From: Chryseobacterium sp. Leaf394
GTDB lineage: Bacteria > Bacteroidota > Bacteroidia > Flavobacteriales > Weeksellaceae
Length of the DNA: 64,000 nucleotides
Direction of reading: 5' to 3'
NCBI RefSeq assembly: GCF_001424105.1
Contig: NZ_LMQH01000012.1
Coordinates: 277,835 to 341,834 of the forward strand
The notes under the pieces: generated by a model
Seen by the model: the letters and a program-made list of their open reading frames with translations, nothing else
Database searches by the model: none
Told to the model about the DNA's origin: nothing
Part shown: positions 40,507 to 50,474 of the stretch, one piece after another
Numbering within the stretch: the first letter of the stretch is position 1
How the letters are laid out: every line of letters begins with the position of its first letter
Position numbers and translations under genes: made by a program

Positions 40507-41727
40507 TTATTTCAGAATCTGGATTGTTTTTTTAGTCTTTTTTCTCCGTCCCCACCAAATTAAAAAGCCGGTAACCGGAAGTGAAGCGCAAATGAGACTG
40601 ACAATAAATGCAATGATTTTTGTAGGTAATCCTAAAATAGATCCAACGTGGATGTCGTAATTCGCGGCTACTGTTTTTTCGCCAAAGTTCTTGTCTTCGT
40701 GGTTGTAGGTATGGAGCAGTTCACCAGAATTTTCATCGAAGATCAGACTGCTGTTCTTGTGGTAAGAGTAGGAAAGATGCTTCACAAAAACTGAGAAATT
40801 CGGGTGCTCATGGTCATCCATGTGCGGATGCCCCAAATCAATTGCAAAGCCGTAAGAACTTGGATATTTTGCATGAACGGTTGAAATGACTTTGTCTAAA
40901 GTGGTTTCGTTTCTCATTTCAACTGGTGCTTTTGTAGTGATGTGAGAAAAATCGGGATAGACTGTGCTGCCACCCGAAAAAACAAAATAAATCATCGCCT
41001 GAACTACAAAGAATGCATAAAATAAACCGGTAATTGAGAAGATTAAAGCAAAAATAGAGGCGTAGAAACCCAGGACGTTATGAAGATCATAGTTTTTTCT
41101 TTTCCAGCTTTTAATATTTTTCCATTTGAATGAGAATCTTTGCTTTCTTGCAGCTTTGTTTTTTGGCCACCAAAGAATTATGCCTGAAATCAGCATAATG
41201 ACGAAGATAATAACGGGAATTCCCACAACATATTTTCCCCAGTCCTGCTTCAGCAAAAAGCTCCAGTGAATGCACTTTACGATCTGAAAAAAGCCGTTTT
41301 TCTCGTCGAATACCTCTAAAACTTTTCCTGTGTAAGGATTGACGTAAGCTGATTTGTAGACAGGAAATTCATCAAAATAATTCCAGGCTGTGGTGTTGTG
41401 CTCGTACCAATAGAACTGATAAGACATTTTTTTATCAATGGGAACATTCACCCAATGGATTTTATATTTCTCTTTCACCTGTTCATCAACCATTTTCTCC
41501 AGAACACGGATGGGCAATACCTGCTTTTGAGCGATATTCTGTTCGTTGTGGTAGATGACTTCTTTTCTTGTGAAATTTTCCACTTCATCTTTAAAGACAA
41601 ACAGAGTTCCGGTGATGGAAACGATAAAAATAATAAGCCCAACGGACAGTCCCAGCCAGAGATGGATTTTGCCTGTCCATTTTTTAAATGCGGAGGGTTT
41701 CTTTTTATGGTGATGTTTTTTTCTCAT
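40507..41727 (-). CDS. PepSY-associated membrane protein of the siderophore locus
   Basis: 406 aa with four membrane segments (first about 23-43, LGLSVGLIIFIVSITGTLFVFKDEVE). The segment FDEKNGFFQIVKCIHWSFLL and the final LPTKIIAFIVSLICASLPVTGFLIWW fit the PepSY_TM family. In iron uptake such proteins can act as inner-membrane reductases for ferric siderophores. It lies 63 nt downstream of a TonB-dependent siderophore receptor in the same direction, so a shared iron-uptake operon is likely. A Lys/His-rich N-terminus (RKKHHHKKK) may face the cytosol. Confidence 0.85.
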   Translation of the reverse strand: MRKKHHHKKKPSAFKKWTGKIHLWLGLSVGLIIFIVSITGTLFVFKDEVENFTRKEVIYHNEQNIAQKQVLPIRVLEKMVDEQVKEKYKIHWVNVPIDKKMSYQFYWYEHNTTAWNYFDEFPVYKSAYVNPYTGKVLEVFDEKNGFFQIVKCIHWSFLLKQDWGKYVVGIPVIIFVIMLISGIILWWPKNKAARKQRFSFKWKNIKSWKRKNYDLHNVLGFYASIFALIFSITGLFYAFFVVQAMIYFVFSGGSTVYPDFSHITTKAPVEMRNETTLDKVISTVHAKYPSSYGFAIDLGHPHMDDHEHPNFSVFVKHLSYSYHKNSSLIFDENSGELLHTYNHEDKNFGEKTVAANYDIHVGSILGLPTKIIAFIVSLICASLPVTGFLIWWGRRKKTKKTIQILK

Positions 41728-41790
41728 GACTTAAAACAAAAAACTATTCCCGAATAATTTCAGGAATAGCGAATTTATAAATTTTTGATT

Positions 41791-43965
41791 TTAGAACTTG
41801 TATGTAACCGTTCCAAGGGCATTGATGAGTTTTTGGGGGTTTGCAGTAGAATATCCAATCCAATAATGCTGATTGGTAAAGTTGTCTACTTTTACTCCGA
41901 TTCTGAATTTTTTAGCATCAAAAAATGCATTGGCGTTCAGGACAAAAAATTTAGGAAGGGTAAAGGATGTAACTGTTCCGTCTGTCTCAAGGTTGTTGAG
42001 AATTTTATTTTCACCTGCATAGTTTCCACCAACGCCAAATCCAAGACCTTTAAGGCTTCCATCCAGAAACTGGTAGCTTGCATTAAAGTTTCCTAACCAA
42101 TGCGAACCGGCTGTGGCAGGTCTCAGACCAGTTGATAGATCTTCTGTGTCATTATATGCGAGACCTCCGATTAAAGAGAATCCTTTTACCAGATAAGCAT
42201 TTACTTCAAGCTCAATGCCTTTGCTGTGTATTTCACCTGTTTGATTTTGGATAGCTCTGTTGTTTGCAGTATAGCCGGTCGTTACAAGATAATTTTTAGC
42301 TTTAATGTCGTAATAACTTACTGTTGCGTTAATTTTTCCGTTAATTAAATTGGTTTTAAAACCTCCTTCAAACTGATTCGCTCTTTCGGGATCAGATAAA
42401 GCTATATTTCCGGCTGAATTAAACGTATAGTATCCATTGCTTTTAAAGCTGTTCTGATAATTTCCAAAAACTGAGAATTTATCTTTGGCAATCTCATAAA
42501 CCAAACCGGCTTTTGGCGACCATGCAGACTGAGTGTACGGATCTGTTGGTACCATGAAAACATCACCTCCCTTAGATTCATTGCTTTCATATCGGATTCC
42601 CACTACCAAATTTAGACCGGTAACAGGGGTAAATACGTTGGACACGTAACCACTGTAAGTATTAAGATCTGAATTTACATCATAGTTGCCGATGTTGCCG
42701 GGATTGCTGTAAAGGTTACCCATCACGGTACCGTTGAATCCTGAGTAATCTCCACCGTTTGCAGGAACAGGATTAAATCCGCCATCTACAGTAAGGTAAA
42801 TAAATCTTGATCGGTCTTTAGTTTGTAAGAAATCAAAACCAGCAACTGTTCTGTTTCTCATACCGTTTCCGAAAGTATAATCTAAGTTGAAATTCTGCTG
42901 AATCTGAAACCATGACTTTTTGCTGTCTCTTGTTCCCTGGTCGTATCTGTTAACAAATACCTGATCTGCCACAACACCAGCAGAAAAGTAAGGCCCGAAA
43001 CCGTCAGAATAGCTATGAGAATTATTGATATTAGTAGACGATCTGATATTGTCGTTGATTTTATAATTAATCTGACCGAAGATGTTATTTACTCTTGCAG
43101 TTGTGTACAGATCATCTCCTAAATAAGACTGCTTATAATCCAGACCTTTTTTCTCCAGATCAAGCATATTGTCTATTCCGCCTAATGCATTAGGTGAAAG
43201 ATAGAAAAATAACTGCTCACCAACCGCTCTGGTGTTGAACATTTCGTATTCTACATTAAACTGTAATTTATCTGAAGCATTGTACGTAAGAGATGGCGTA
43301 AATGCGAAGAAAGAATTTTTCTGATCTGTTTTCTGAAAGCTACCCTCGTTCGTGTAAGCCGTGTTTATTCTTAATAGAAGTTTTTTATCCTGTGTAAGAG
43401 GGGTATTTAAATCAGCCTGTGCTCTGTAAGTATTATAGCTTCCAGCCATTAAAGAAACATTTCCACCAAAAGTTTCGTTTGGTTTTTTGGTAACTCTGTT
43501 GATAAGACCGCCGTAAGAAGCAACATTACTTCCATACAAAGTTCCTGAAGGGCCTTTTAAAACTTCTAATTTTTCTAAATTAATAGCATCAACCGTTGTT
43601 GTAACAGGAGATACTAAGCCGTTTCTCATAGAACTGCTAGATACAAAACCTCTCAAAACTACAAATGCACCTCCGTCGCCCGCTCTGCTTGTAGCATTCC
43701 ACATTTTTTGCAAACCAGTTACGTTTCTGTAAGCGTCATCTACAGTAAAGATTGCCTGATTTTCCAGAGCAACTCTGCTCACTGAAGATAGAACCTGAGG
43801 ATCTTCAATAGCTTTTAAAGGCATTTTGTTTGAGTACTCACTATCCTTCTTAAGTACGGTATTAATGATAACTTCTTCTATATTTTTGGAGTTGGCAGAA
43901 TCTTTTTCCTGTGCAAATGCGAACACTGTTCCTAATAGTGAAGCACAAATCAATAGCTTATTCAT
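41791..43965 (-). CDS. TonB-dependent siderophore receptor
   Basis: 724 aa. After a signal peptide (about 1-18, LLICASLLGTVFAFAQ) the TonB box region (EEVIINTVLK) and a plug domain follow (QVLSSVSRVALENQ, RNVTGLQKMWNATSRAGDGGAFVVLRG, LEVLKGPSGTLYGSNVASYGGLINRVTKKP). The rest is a 22-stranded-type beta barrel ending in INALGTVTYKF with a terminal Phe. The plug pattern LKGP..LYG...GGLIN is that of siderophore receptors such as FhuA/FecA types. The siderophore is unknown. It is paired with the PepSY protein. Confidence 0.93.
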   Translation of the reverse strand: MNKLLICASLLGTVFAFAQEKDSANSKNIEEVIINTVLKKDSEYSNKMPLKAIEDPQVLSSVSRVALENQAIFTVDDAYRNVTGLQKMWNATSRAGDGGAFVVLRGFVSSSSMRNGLVSPVTTTVDAINLEKLEVLKGPSGTLYGSNVASYGGLINRVTKKPNETFGGNVSLMAGSYNTYRAQADLNTPLTQDKKLLLRINTAYTNEGSFQKTDQKNSFFAFTPSLTYNASDKLQFNVEYEMFNTRAVGEQLFFYLSPNALGGIDNMLDLEKKGLDYKQSYLGDDLYTTARVNNIFGQINYKINDNIRSSTNINNSHSYSDGFGPYFSAGVVADQVFVNRYDQGTRDSKKSWFQIQQNFNLDYTFGNGMRNRTVAGFDFLQTKDRSRFIYLTVDGGFNPVPANGGDYSGFNGTVMGNLYSNPGNIGNYDVNSDLNTYSGYVSNVFTPVTGLNLVVGIRYESNESKGGDVFMVPTDPYTQSAWSPKAGLVYEIAKDKFSVFGNYQNSFKSNGYYTFNSAGNIALSDPERANQFEGGFKTNLINGKINATVSYYDIKAKNYLVTTGYTANNRAIQNQTGEIHSKGIELEVNAYLVKGFSLIGGLAYNDTEDLSTGLRPATAGSHWLGNFNASYQFLDGSLKGLGFGVGGNYAGENKILNNLETDGTVTSFTLPKFFVLNANAFFDAKKFRIGVKVDNFTNQHYWIGYSTANPQKLINALGTVTYKF

Positions 43966-43982
43966 GTAGACTTAATTTTCTG

Positions 43983-43990
43983 CAAATATA
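43983..43990 (-). promoter_or_regulatory. -7 promoter element (TATATTTG) with AT-rich upstream region
   Basis: TATATTTG on the minus strand lies 18 nt before the receptor start. Upstream on the same strand is TTTATTTAGAATAATT (about 44013-43998), an AT-rich half-dyad that could be a Fur-type iron box. The dyad is weak. Confidence 0.35.
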
Positions 43991-44070
43991 TTCTTTTTAA
44001 TTATTCTAAATAAATCTTAAAATTGATATTTGTCATATTTAAATCACAATTAATATTCAGTAAATAACAA

Positions 44071-44098
44071 AAAAACCGTCTCAAAAGAAACGGTTTTT
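44071..44098. terminator. Bidirectional terminator after secA
   Basis: AAAAACCGT (44071-44079) pairs with ACGGTTTTT (44090-44098), with T or A tracts on both sides. Confidence 0.75.
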
Positions 44099-44119
44099 AT
44101 ATAAAATGAAATTTATCTC

Positions 44120-47100
44120 TTATGCAGGAATCTCTCCTTTGTATAAGAATGAAATAATTTCTCTGTTTAATTTATCGATCATTTCACTGAAAAGGTGGAA
44201 AGATTCCTGTTTATAAATTACCAACGGATCTTTCTGCTCGTAAACAGCTCCCTGAGAAGATTTTCTCAAATCATCCATTTCACGGAGGTGAAGTTTCCAG
44301 TTTTCATCGATGATGGAAAGAGTGATGTTCTTTTCAAAATCGTTGATCATGGTTTCACATTTAGAATCATAAGCTTCTTTCAAATCAGTAACAATTGTCA
44401 TTGTTTTGATACCGTCTGTGAAAGGAACCTGAATCATTTTAAACATTGAACCCTGCGTCTGGAAAACATTTTCTATAATCGGGAAAGATTTTTCTTTCAA
44501 CAGATTCAGTTTCATGTTGTAATCTTCCTGAGCTGCGCTGAACAAAGTATTCGTAAGATCTGCAACAGTCTTAGCTTTGAAATCGTCCTCTGAAACTGGA
44601 GATTCCATTGTGAAAGTTTTGATGATTTCGTACTCAAATTCTTTATAACTTCCGGTAGCTTTTCCTTTCGCAACGATAGAATTGGCAACATCGAAAATCA
44701 TATTTGTGATGTCATACTTCAGGTGATCTCCAAAAAGTGCGTTCTTTCTTCTTTTGTAGATGACATCACGCTGCTTGTTCATGACATCATCGTACTCAAG
44801 AAGTCTTTTTCTTGTTCCGAAGTTGTTTTCCTCCACTTTTTTCTGAGCTCTCTCAATAGATTTTGAAATCATAGAATGCTGAATTACTTCACCTTCTTTA
44901 TGACCCATTCTGTCCATCATTTTAGCAATTCTTTCAGAACCGAATAAACGCATTAAGTTGTCTTCCAAAGAAACATAGAACTGCGAACTTCCAGGATCTC
45001 CCTGACGCCCCGCTCTACCTCTCAACTGTCTGTCCACACGTCTTGAATCGTGTCTTTCTGTACCGATAATTGCTAAACCACCGGATTCTTTCACTTCTTT
45101 TGAAAGTTTAATATCCGTTCCACGACCTGCCATGTTGGTTGCAATAGTTACAACTCCCGGCTGTCCAGCTCCTGCAACGATTTCCGCTTCTTTCTTGTGA
45201 AGTTTCGCATTTAAAACCTGGTGTGGAATTTTTCTTAACTGAAGTGCTTTTGAAAGCAACTGAGAAATCTCAACCGATGTTGTACCGACCAAAACAGGTC
45301 TTCCTGCAGCTGTTAACTGCTCAACTTCTTCAATTACGGCATTGTATTTTTCTCTGTTGGTTTTGAAAACCAAATCCTGTTTGTCATTTCTCAAAATTTG
45401 ACGGTTGGTAGGAATTACCACAACGTCTAATTTATAAATCTGCCAAAGTTCACCTGCTTCAGTTTCAGCTGTACCCGTCATCCCCGCAAGTTTGTTGTAC
45501 ATACGGAAATAGTTCTGAAGGGTTACGGTAGCAAAAGTCTGCGTTGCCGCTTCGATTTTTACACTTTCTTTAGCTTCAATCGCCTGGTGCAAACCATCTG
45601 AATAACGGCGACCTTCCATAATACGGCCAGTCTGCTCGTCAACGATTTTTACTTCACCGTCGATTACAACATACTCATCATCTTTTTCAAACAATGTGTA
45701 AGCTTTAAGCAACTGACTCATGGTGTGAACTCTCTCTGATTTCTCAGCAAAATCTGCAAAAAGTCTTTCTTTAGCTTCAAATTCTTCTTCTTTAGATAAA
45801 TTTTTAGCTTCAACCTCTGCGATTTCAGTTCCGATATCAGGAAGTACAAAGAAGTTATTATCTGAATTCCCCTGAGACATGTATTCTACACCTTTGTCTG
45901 TAAGGTCTACCTGATTATTTTTTTCTTCAATAACGAAGTATAGATCTTTATCAACCGTCGGCATTTCGCGGTTGTTGTCTGCCATGTACTGAGCCTCAAC
46001 TTTCTGAAGCAATGCACGGTTTCCGCTTTCTGATAAGAATTTAATCAGCTGTCTGTTTTTCGGAAGACCTCTGTAAGCCTGAAGTAATTTAAACCCACCT
46101 TCCTTGGTATTTCCGGCAGCGATTAATTTTTTAGCTTCATTAAATATTGCAGAAACTGTTTTTTTCTGAACCTCAACAATTCTGTCGATAGAAGGTTTCA
46201 GAACATCAAATTCCTGTCTGTCACCCTGAGGTACCGGTCCGGAAATAATCAACGGCGTTCTTGCATCATCTACCAAAACTGAATCTACCTCATCCACAAT
46301 GGCAAAGTTTAATTCTCTCTGAACCAATTCTGTCGGAGAGCTCACCATGTTGTCTCTCAGGTAATCAAAACCAAATTCGTTATTCGTTCCGTAGGTAATG
46401 TCTGAATTGTATGCTTTTCTTCTTCCGTCTGAATTCGGCTGATGATTGTCGATACAGTCGATAGACATTCCGTGGAACTGGTACAATGGTCCCATCCACG
46501 CGGAGTCACGTTTTGCCAAATAATCATTCACGGTTACCACGTGTACGCCTCTCCCTGGCAGAGCATTAAGGAAAATAGGAAGTGTTCCTACCAAAGTTTT
46601 ACCTTCACCGGTTGCCATCTCGGCAATTTTACCGCTGTGAAGAATAACCCCACCAATAAACTGCACATCGTAATGTACCATATCCCAGTTTACCGGAGTT
46701 CCGGCAGCATCCCAATGGTTTTTCCAAACCGCCTGGTCACCCTGAATTTCTACAAAATCTTTTCCAGAGGCAGCCAGTTGTCTGTCCCATTCTGTAGCCG
46801 TCACACGGATTTCTCCGTTTTCAGCCCATCGTCTTGCTGTTTCTTTTACTAAAGCAAAAACTTCCGGAAGAATCTGAAGAAGTACTTTCTCTTCAATTTC
46901 GTACGATTCTTTCTTCAGTGTGTCGATTTTTGAGAATAAAGCTTCTTTTTCGTCAACATTAGTTGAGTTTTTGATAAGCTCTTTTGTTTCTTCAACCTGA
47001 GCAGTAATTTTGCTGGTTGCAGAACTGATATTTTCTTTAAACTCGGCCGTTTTTTCTCTTAAACCATCATCAGACAATTGCTGAATTCCAGGCTCAACAG

Positions 47101-47194
47101 CTTTGATTTTTGTTACAACTTTTTTTACTTCCTTTAGGTCCTGCGCTTTCTTGTCTCCCAAAAACCCTTTAAGAACTTTGTTTAAAAAACTCAT
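44120..47194 (-). CDS. secA: Protein translocase subunit SecA, without the C-terminal zinc motif
   Basis: 1024 aa, longer than E. coli SecA (901) mainly through an N-terminal insertion before the Walker A region. The ATPase drives preproteins through SecYEG. Walker A is [11 protein letters not shown] (about residue 195), the DEVD box [15 protein letters not shown] follows (about 300), and the second motor half has [12 protein letters not shown] and [15 protein letters not shown]. The usual C-terminal SEC-C zinc motif (CxCxSGKKYKxCHG) is absent: the protein ends at [10 protein letters not shown] and the stop codon is followed by non-coding sequence. Monocistronic. Confidence 0.97.
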   Translation of the reverse strand: MSFLNKVLKGFLGDKKAQDLKEVKKVVTKIKAVEPGIQQLSDDGLREKTAEFKENISSATSKITAQVEETKELIKNSTNVDEKEALFSKIDTLKKESYEIEEKVLLQILPEVFALVKETARRWAENGEIRVTATEWDRQLAASGKDFVEIQGDQAVWKNHWDAAGTPVNWDMVHYDVQFIGGVILHSGKIAEMATGEGKTLVGTLPIFLNALPGRGVHVVTVNDYLAKRDSAWMGPLYQFHGMSIDCIDNHQPNSDGRRKAYNSDITYGTNNEFGFDYLRDNMVSSPTELVQRELNFAIVDEVDSVLVDDARTPLIISGPVPQGDRQEFDVLKPSIDRIVEVQKKTVSAIFNEAKKLIAAGNTKEGGFKLLQAYRGLPKNRQLIKFLSESGNRALLQKVEAQYMADNNREMPTVDKDLYFVIEEKNNQVDLTDKGVEYMSQGNSDNNFFVLPDIGTEIAEVEAKNLSKEEEFEAKERLFADFAEKSERVHTMSQLLKAYTLFEKDDEYVVIDGEVKIVDEQTGRIMEGRRYSDGLHQAIEAKESVKIEAATQTFATVTLQNYFRMYNKLAGMTGTAETEAGELWQIYKLDVVVIPTNRQILRNDKQDLVFKTNREKYNAVIEEVEQLTAAGRPVLVGTTSVEISQLLSKALQLRKIPHQVLNAKLHKKEAEIVAGAGQPGVVTIATNMAGRGTDIKLSKEVKESGGLAIIGTERHDSRRVDRQLRGRAGRQGDPGSSQFYVSLEDNLMRLFGSERIAKMMDRMGHKEGEVIQHSMISKSIERAQKKVEENNFGTRKRLLEYDDVMNKQRDVIYKRRKNALFGDHLKYDITNMIFDVANSIVAKGKATGSYKEFEYEIIKTFTMESPVSEDDFKAKTVADLTNTLFSAAQEDYNMKLNLLKEKSFPIIENVFQTQGSMFKMIQVPFTDGIKTMTIVTDLKEAYDSKCETMINDFEKNITLSIIDENWKLHLREMDDLRKSSQGAVYEQKDPLVIYKQESFHLFSEMIDKLNREIISFLYKGEIPA

Positions 47195-47283
47195 TTATTT
47201 AGCTTTTAGCAAATAACCTGTGGCTAATTGCGTTAGTAATTATATAAAAAAGCCAATGACGGAAGCCATCAGCTGTTGCTATC

Positions 47284-47505
47284 TTAATATTCGTCTTCGT
47301 TCCAAAGATAATCCTCGTCTGTAGGATAGTCGCTCCAGATTTCGTCGATGGCATCGTAAACTTCACCTTCATCTTCGATAGCCTGAAGATTTTCTACCAC
47401 CTCCATCGGTGCACCGGTTCTGATTGCGTAGTCGATCAATTCTGCCTTTGTCATTGGCCAAGGCGCGTCACTTAAGTAGGATGCTAATTCTAATGTCCAG
47501 TACAT
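47284..47505 (-). CDS. DUF2795 domain protein
   Basis: 73 aa, acidic. MYWTLELASYLSDAPWPMTKAELIDYAIRTGAP, then VVENLQAIEDEGEVYDAIDEIWSDYP, is the DUF2795 pattern. Small cytosolic protein of unknown role. It has its own -7 element (47522-47529). Confidence 0.85.
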   Translation of the reverse strand: MYWTLELASYLSDAPWPMTKAELIDYAIRTGAPMEVVENLQAIEDEGEVYDAIDEIWSDYPTDEDYLWNEDEY

Positions 47506-47521
47506 AATATTTTAATTTTTG

Positions 47522-47529
47522 CAAAAGTA
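47522..47529 (-). promoter_or_regulatory. -7 promoter element (TACTTTTG)
   Basis: TACTTTTG on the minus strand lies 17 nt upstream of the DUF2795 start and fits TAnnTTTG. Confidence 0.45.
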
Positions 47530-47622
47530 TAAAATTAGGTTATATTATAGCCTTTTTTATACTTGATTTTCAATTCTTTTTGTTAAATATTTATGAACAG
47601 CGTGAAGTATTTACACACTCTG

Positions 47623-48660
47623 TCAGCTATTCTGTTCTCGATTTCTCAAAAACCATTCCACGAAAATTTTTATGCCATTTTGGAAGTTTGCAGTAGGTTT
47701 ATAAGCCAATAATGTGGCTGCTTTGGCAATATCTGCGTTCGTTTTTGTGACATCACCGGCCTGCATTGGCAGATTTTTTCGGTTTGCTGTCTGTCCCAAA
47801 GCTTTTTCTAACGTAGCGACCATTTCGTTGAGTGTGATCACTTCGTTTTCACCTAAATTAATAATTTCATAAGCCCTGTCACTGTTCTCCAAATATTCTA
47901 TTGAACCAATAATTCCATGGATGATGTCGTCTATAAAAGTATAATCCCGTGCGGTGGATCCGTCGCCATAGAACGGGATTTCTTTATTTTCAGAAATAAG
48001 TTTTGTGAATTTATGAATGGCAAGATCGGGGCGTTGTCTCGGACCGTAAACAGTAAAAAATCTCAAATGAATCATGTCGATTTTATACAGACTGTGATAA
48101 ACATTGCCTAAGATTTCAACAGCTCTTTTTGTGGCGGCATAGGGAGAAATAGGTTGGTCAACGGCGTCACTTTCTGAAAAAGGTATTTTTTCGTTGTTAC
48201 CGTAAATGCTGGATGATGAAGCGCAGATCATTTTTTTAATCCCGAAATCTTTCGCCAGCTCCCACAGATGCATGGTTCCTTTGATATTGACTTCCTCATA
48301 ATCTAACGGCCTTTCGATGGATGGTCTCACGCCGGCAAGTGCAGCGAGATGAATTATTAAATCAATTGTATGATTTTTAAAAATTTCTTCTAAACCGTTT
48401 TTATCTCTGATATCAACGTTGTAAAGCTGGAAACGTTCAGATTTTGTCTGTTCAGTCAGAGCCTGAATATCATTTAGTTTATCTTTAAAATTAAATGAAG
48501 AATTGAAACCTACAGATTCTAAAGTATTCCTGATTTTGATTTTATAATCGTAGAAATCATCAAAATTATCGATGCTGATGACAGAATGTCCGTTTTTCAA
48601 CAGGTTTTCTATTAGATGAGAACCGATAAATCCGCTTCCGCCGGTAATGAGATATGTCAT
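47623..48660 (-). CDS. NAD-dependent epimerase, UDP-glucuronate 4-epimerase-like
   Basis: 345 aa, extended SDR family. The NAD-binding GGSGFIGSHL is at the N-terminus (about residues 7-16). The catalytic triad region has SSSSIYGNN and YAATK (Tyr and Lys), preceded by HLAALAGVRPSIERP, a sequence typical of UDP-glucuronate 4-epimerases and WbpP-like enzymes. RFFTVYGPRQRPDLAIHKF and YGDGSTARDYTFIDD are further landmarks. It probably supplies an activated sugar for surface polysaccharide, but no neighbouring glycan gene is visible to confirm the substrate. Confidence 0.9.
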   Translation of the reverse strand: MTYLITGGSGFIGSHLIENLLKNGHSVISIDNFDDFYDYKIKIRNTLESVGFNSSFNFKDKLNDIQALTEQTKSERFQLYNVDIRDKNGLEEIFKNHTIDLIIHLAALAGVRPSIERPLDYEEVNIKGTMHLWELAKDFGIKKMICASSSSIYGNNEKIPFSESDAVDQPISPYAATKRAVEILGNVYHSLYKIDMIHLRFFTVYGPRQRPDLAIHKFTKLISENKEIPFYGDGSTARDYTFIDDIIHGIIGSIEYLENSDRAYEIINLGENEVITLNEMVATLEKALGQTANRKNLPMQAGDVTKTNADIAKAATLLAYKPTANFQNGIKIFVEWFLRNREQNS

Positions 48661-48676
48661 GGCTAAATTTCTTCCA

Positions 48677-48684
48677 CAAATATA
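48677..48684 (-). promoter_or_regulatory. -7 promoter element (TATATTTG) of the epimerase gene
   Basis: TATATTTG on the minus strand, 17 nt before the start codon. Confidence 0.45.
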
Positions 48685-48694
48685 TTCATAAACT

Positions 48695-48732
48695 AAAAAA
48701 GAATCTCAATAAAAAAACTGAGATTCTTTTTC
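48695..48732 (-). terminator. Rho-independent terminator of the T9SS cargo gene
   Basis: AAAAAAGAATCTCA (48695-48708) pairs with TGAGATTCTTTTT (48719-48731); on the minus strand a T tract follows. Confidence 0.75.
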
Positions 48733-48749
48733 TTGAATAAATATTATGA

Positions 48750-49565
48750 TTACTTAATTACGATTTTTTGGGATACCAAATTATGATTTTCTTCTACATT
48801 TAAAATGTAATTTCCTTTTGGAAATTCAGAAATGTTGAGTTCATGTTTAATCGTCTTTTCAGTAAGCAATCTTCCCATTTGATCGAAGATTTTTATTTTT
48901 TTATCAGAATTTTTACCTGACATAATATAAATCTTACCGTCTGTAACCAAAGTAGGATAAATCTTAAATTCTTTCTTATTGCTTTCGTTGGAAGCCAAAC
49001 TTACCGCAGTTCCTGTAAGTTTTATGTCATCAACTCTAAAACCCACATTAGAATCTAAAACATTGGTTAATTTTATTCTCAAATTTGCTGTTGCCGGTAT
49101 TGTTCCTGTAGGATTGATCAAAATCCAGTTTGATGTTGCGGTTCCGGTAGGTCGTGTGTATGTGAGTGGCGACCAGCTCGATCCGTCTGAACTCACTTCA
49201 ATTGTCAATTCGTTGCTTCCGGCATTGGTGCTCTTTTGATGACCCAAAGACATTGTTATACCAGTAAAATTCGTGGTATTGACTCCTTCAATAATCAGAG
49301 TTTTTGCCGGATTTCCTGATGCTAGAGTAGTGGCACCTAAAAATACACATCCGTTGCCGCTGGCTCCTGTATATCCTTCCGAAGGTGTAGATGTTCTGAC
49401 GTCTGCCGTACCGGAATAAACAATGGGACTGCTGTTTTGATAACCAGTATAGGTCGTCAGAACGGTTGTTGCTGCAGGTGTGCCAAAATTTTCAGAGTAG
49501 ATTGTTGTTTGAGAAAACAAAGAAATCGTTGCAAACAACGATAGAATCGCATAGATTTTTTTCAT
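48750..49565 (-). CDS. Secreted protein with type IX secretion sorting domain
   Basis: 271 aa. A signal peptide (about 1-18, IYAILSLFATISLFSQ) is followed by a beta-rich domain of about 170 residues. The C-terminal ~70 residues are a type A T9SS sorting domain: FKIYPTLVTDGKIYIMSG, KKIKIFDQMGRLL, NISEFPKGNYILNVE and a final QKIVIK. The protein is therefore exported by Sec and then across the outer membrane by the T9SS. The middle part contains NFTGITMSLGHQKS and resembles a Lamin-tail or carbohydrate-binding-like beta sandwich only vaguely. Divergent from DUF2797. Confidence 0.88.
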   Translation of the reverse strand: MKKIYAILSLFATISLFSQTTIYSENFGTPAATTVLTTYTGYQNSSPIVYSGTADVRTSTPSEGYTGASGNGCVFLGATTLASGNPAKTLIIEGVNTTNFTGITMSLGHQKSTNAGSNELTIEVSSDGSSWSPLTYTRPTGTATSNWILINPTGTIPATANLRIKLTNVLDSNVGFRVDDIKLTGTAVSLASNESNKKEFKIYPTLVTDGKIYIMSGKNSDKKIKIFDQMGRLLTEKTIKHELNISEFPKGNYILNVEENHNLVSQKIVIK

Positions 49566-49587
49566 AATAATAAGTGTTTTATTTTCA

Positions 49588-49595
49588 CAAATATA
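49588..49595 (-). promoter_or_regulatory. -7 promoter element (TATATTTG)
   Basis: TATATTTG on the minus strand, 23 nt upstream of the T9SS cargo start. Confidence 0.45.
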
Positions 49596-49630
49596 TTTTA
49601 TTTTTAAAATACCACAAATAATTTTAAAAA

Positions 49631-49638
49631 TATTTTTG
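49631..49638 (+). promoter_or_regulatory. -7 promoter element (TATTTTTG)
   Basis: TATTTTTG on the plus strand, 39 nt upstream of the DUF2797 start. Confidence 0.4.
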
Positions 49639-49676
49639 CATAAAAATCAATACCTTTATTTTTTTATTTTAATACT

Positions 49677-50471
49677 ATGAAGTTCCAAGGGCAAATTTTA
49701 AAAATGACGAGTTTTGATGCTCAGCCTATACAATATTATCTCAATCTTTCCGGCGATCTGATTCACATGAATGAGCTGTTCGGAAAAAATCTGACAATAA
49801 AATATACAGGTTACCAGTGTGTAAACTGCGGATTGGACAAAACAGTGTACAGAATGGGTTTCTGCAAAAACTGTTTCTTCGAAAGTCCGTATGCCAGTGA
49901 TACCATTATTCGTCCGGAGCTTTCTACAGCGCATTTGGGCGTTGGTGAAAGAGATCTTGACGTGGAAAAACAAATTCAGCTGCAGCCGCACACTGTTTAC
50001 TTAGCTTACACAGGCGATGTGAAAGTAGGTGTTACCAGAAACTCGCAAATTCCTACACGATGGATTGATCAGGGAGCCACATTTGCACTTCCGATTGCAA
50101 GAACAGAAAACCGTTACGAAGCGGGAATGATAGAAGTTGCCCTGAAAGAGCATGTTGCCGATAAAACCAACTGGCGCAAGATGCTTCAGGACGATTTTGA
50201 AGATGAGATTGATTTGCAGGATTTTCAGCAGAAAATCAGAGAGTATTTCCCTGAAGATTTCCAGAAGTTCTATTCTGAAGGTGAAAATATGTGGAAGTTT
50301 GATTATCCTTTTTCAAAACCGGAAAAAATAACTTCTTTCACTTTAGATAAAAAACCGGAGTTTACCGGAAAGTTGGTTGGAATTAAAGGACAGTATCTGA
50401 GCTTCGAAGGTGGGAACTTTATAAATGTGAGAGGGCATGAAGGGTATGTCATTGAGCTGGAAATTTCTTAA
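49677..50471 (+). CDS. DUF2797 domain protein (Cys-rich)
   Basis: 264 aa. Two cysteine pairs in the N-terminal third, YQCVNCGLDK and GFCKNCFFES, look like a four-Cys zinc site. YLAYTGDVKVGVTRNSQIPTRWIDQGA is the family's central block. Members are found across Bacteroidota and Actinobacteria; the function is unknown to me. Its stop is 3 nt upstream of the WG-repeat gene start, so they may be translated together. Confidence 0.88.
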   Translation: MKFQGQILKMTSFDAQPIQYYLNLSGDLIHMNELFGKNLTIKYTGYQCVNCGLDKTVYRMGFCKNCFFESPYASDTIIRPELSTAHLGVGERDLDVEKQIQLQPHTVYLAYTGDVKVGVTRNSQIPTRWIDQGATFALPIARTENRYEAGMIEVALKEHVADKTNWRKMLQDDFEDEIDLQDFQQKIREYFPEDFQKFYSEGENMWKFDYPFSKPEKITSFTLDKKPEFTGKLVGIKGQYLSFEGGNFINVRGHEGYVIELEIS

Positions 50472-50474
50472 AAA

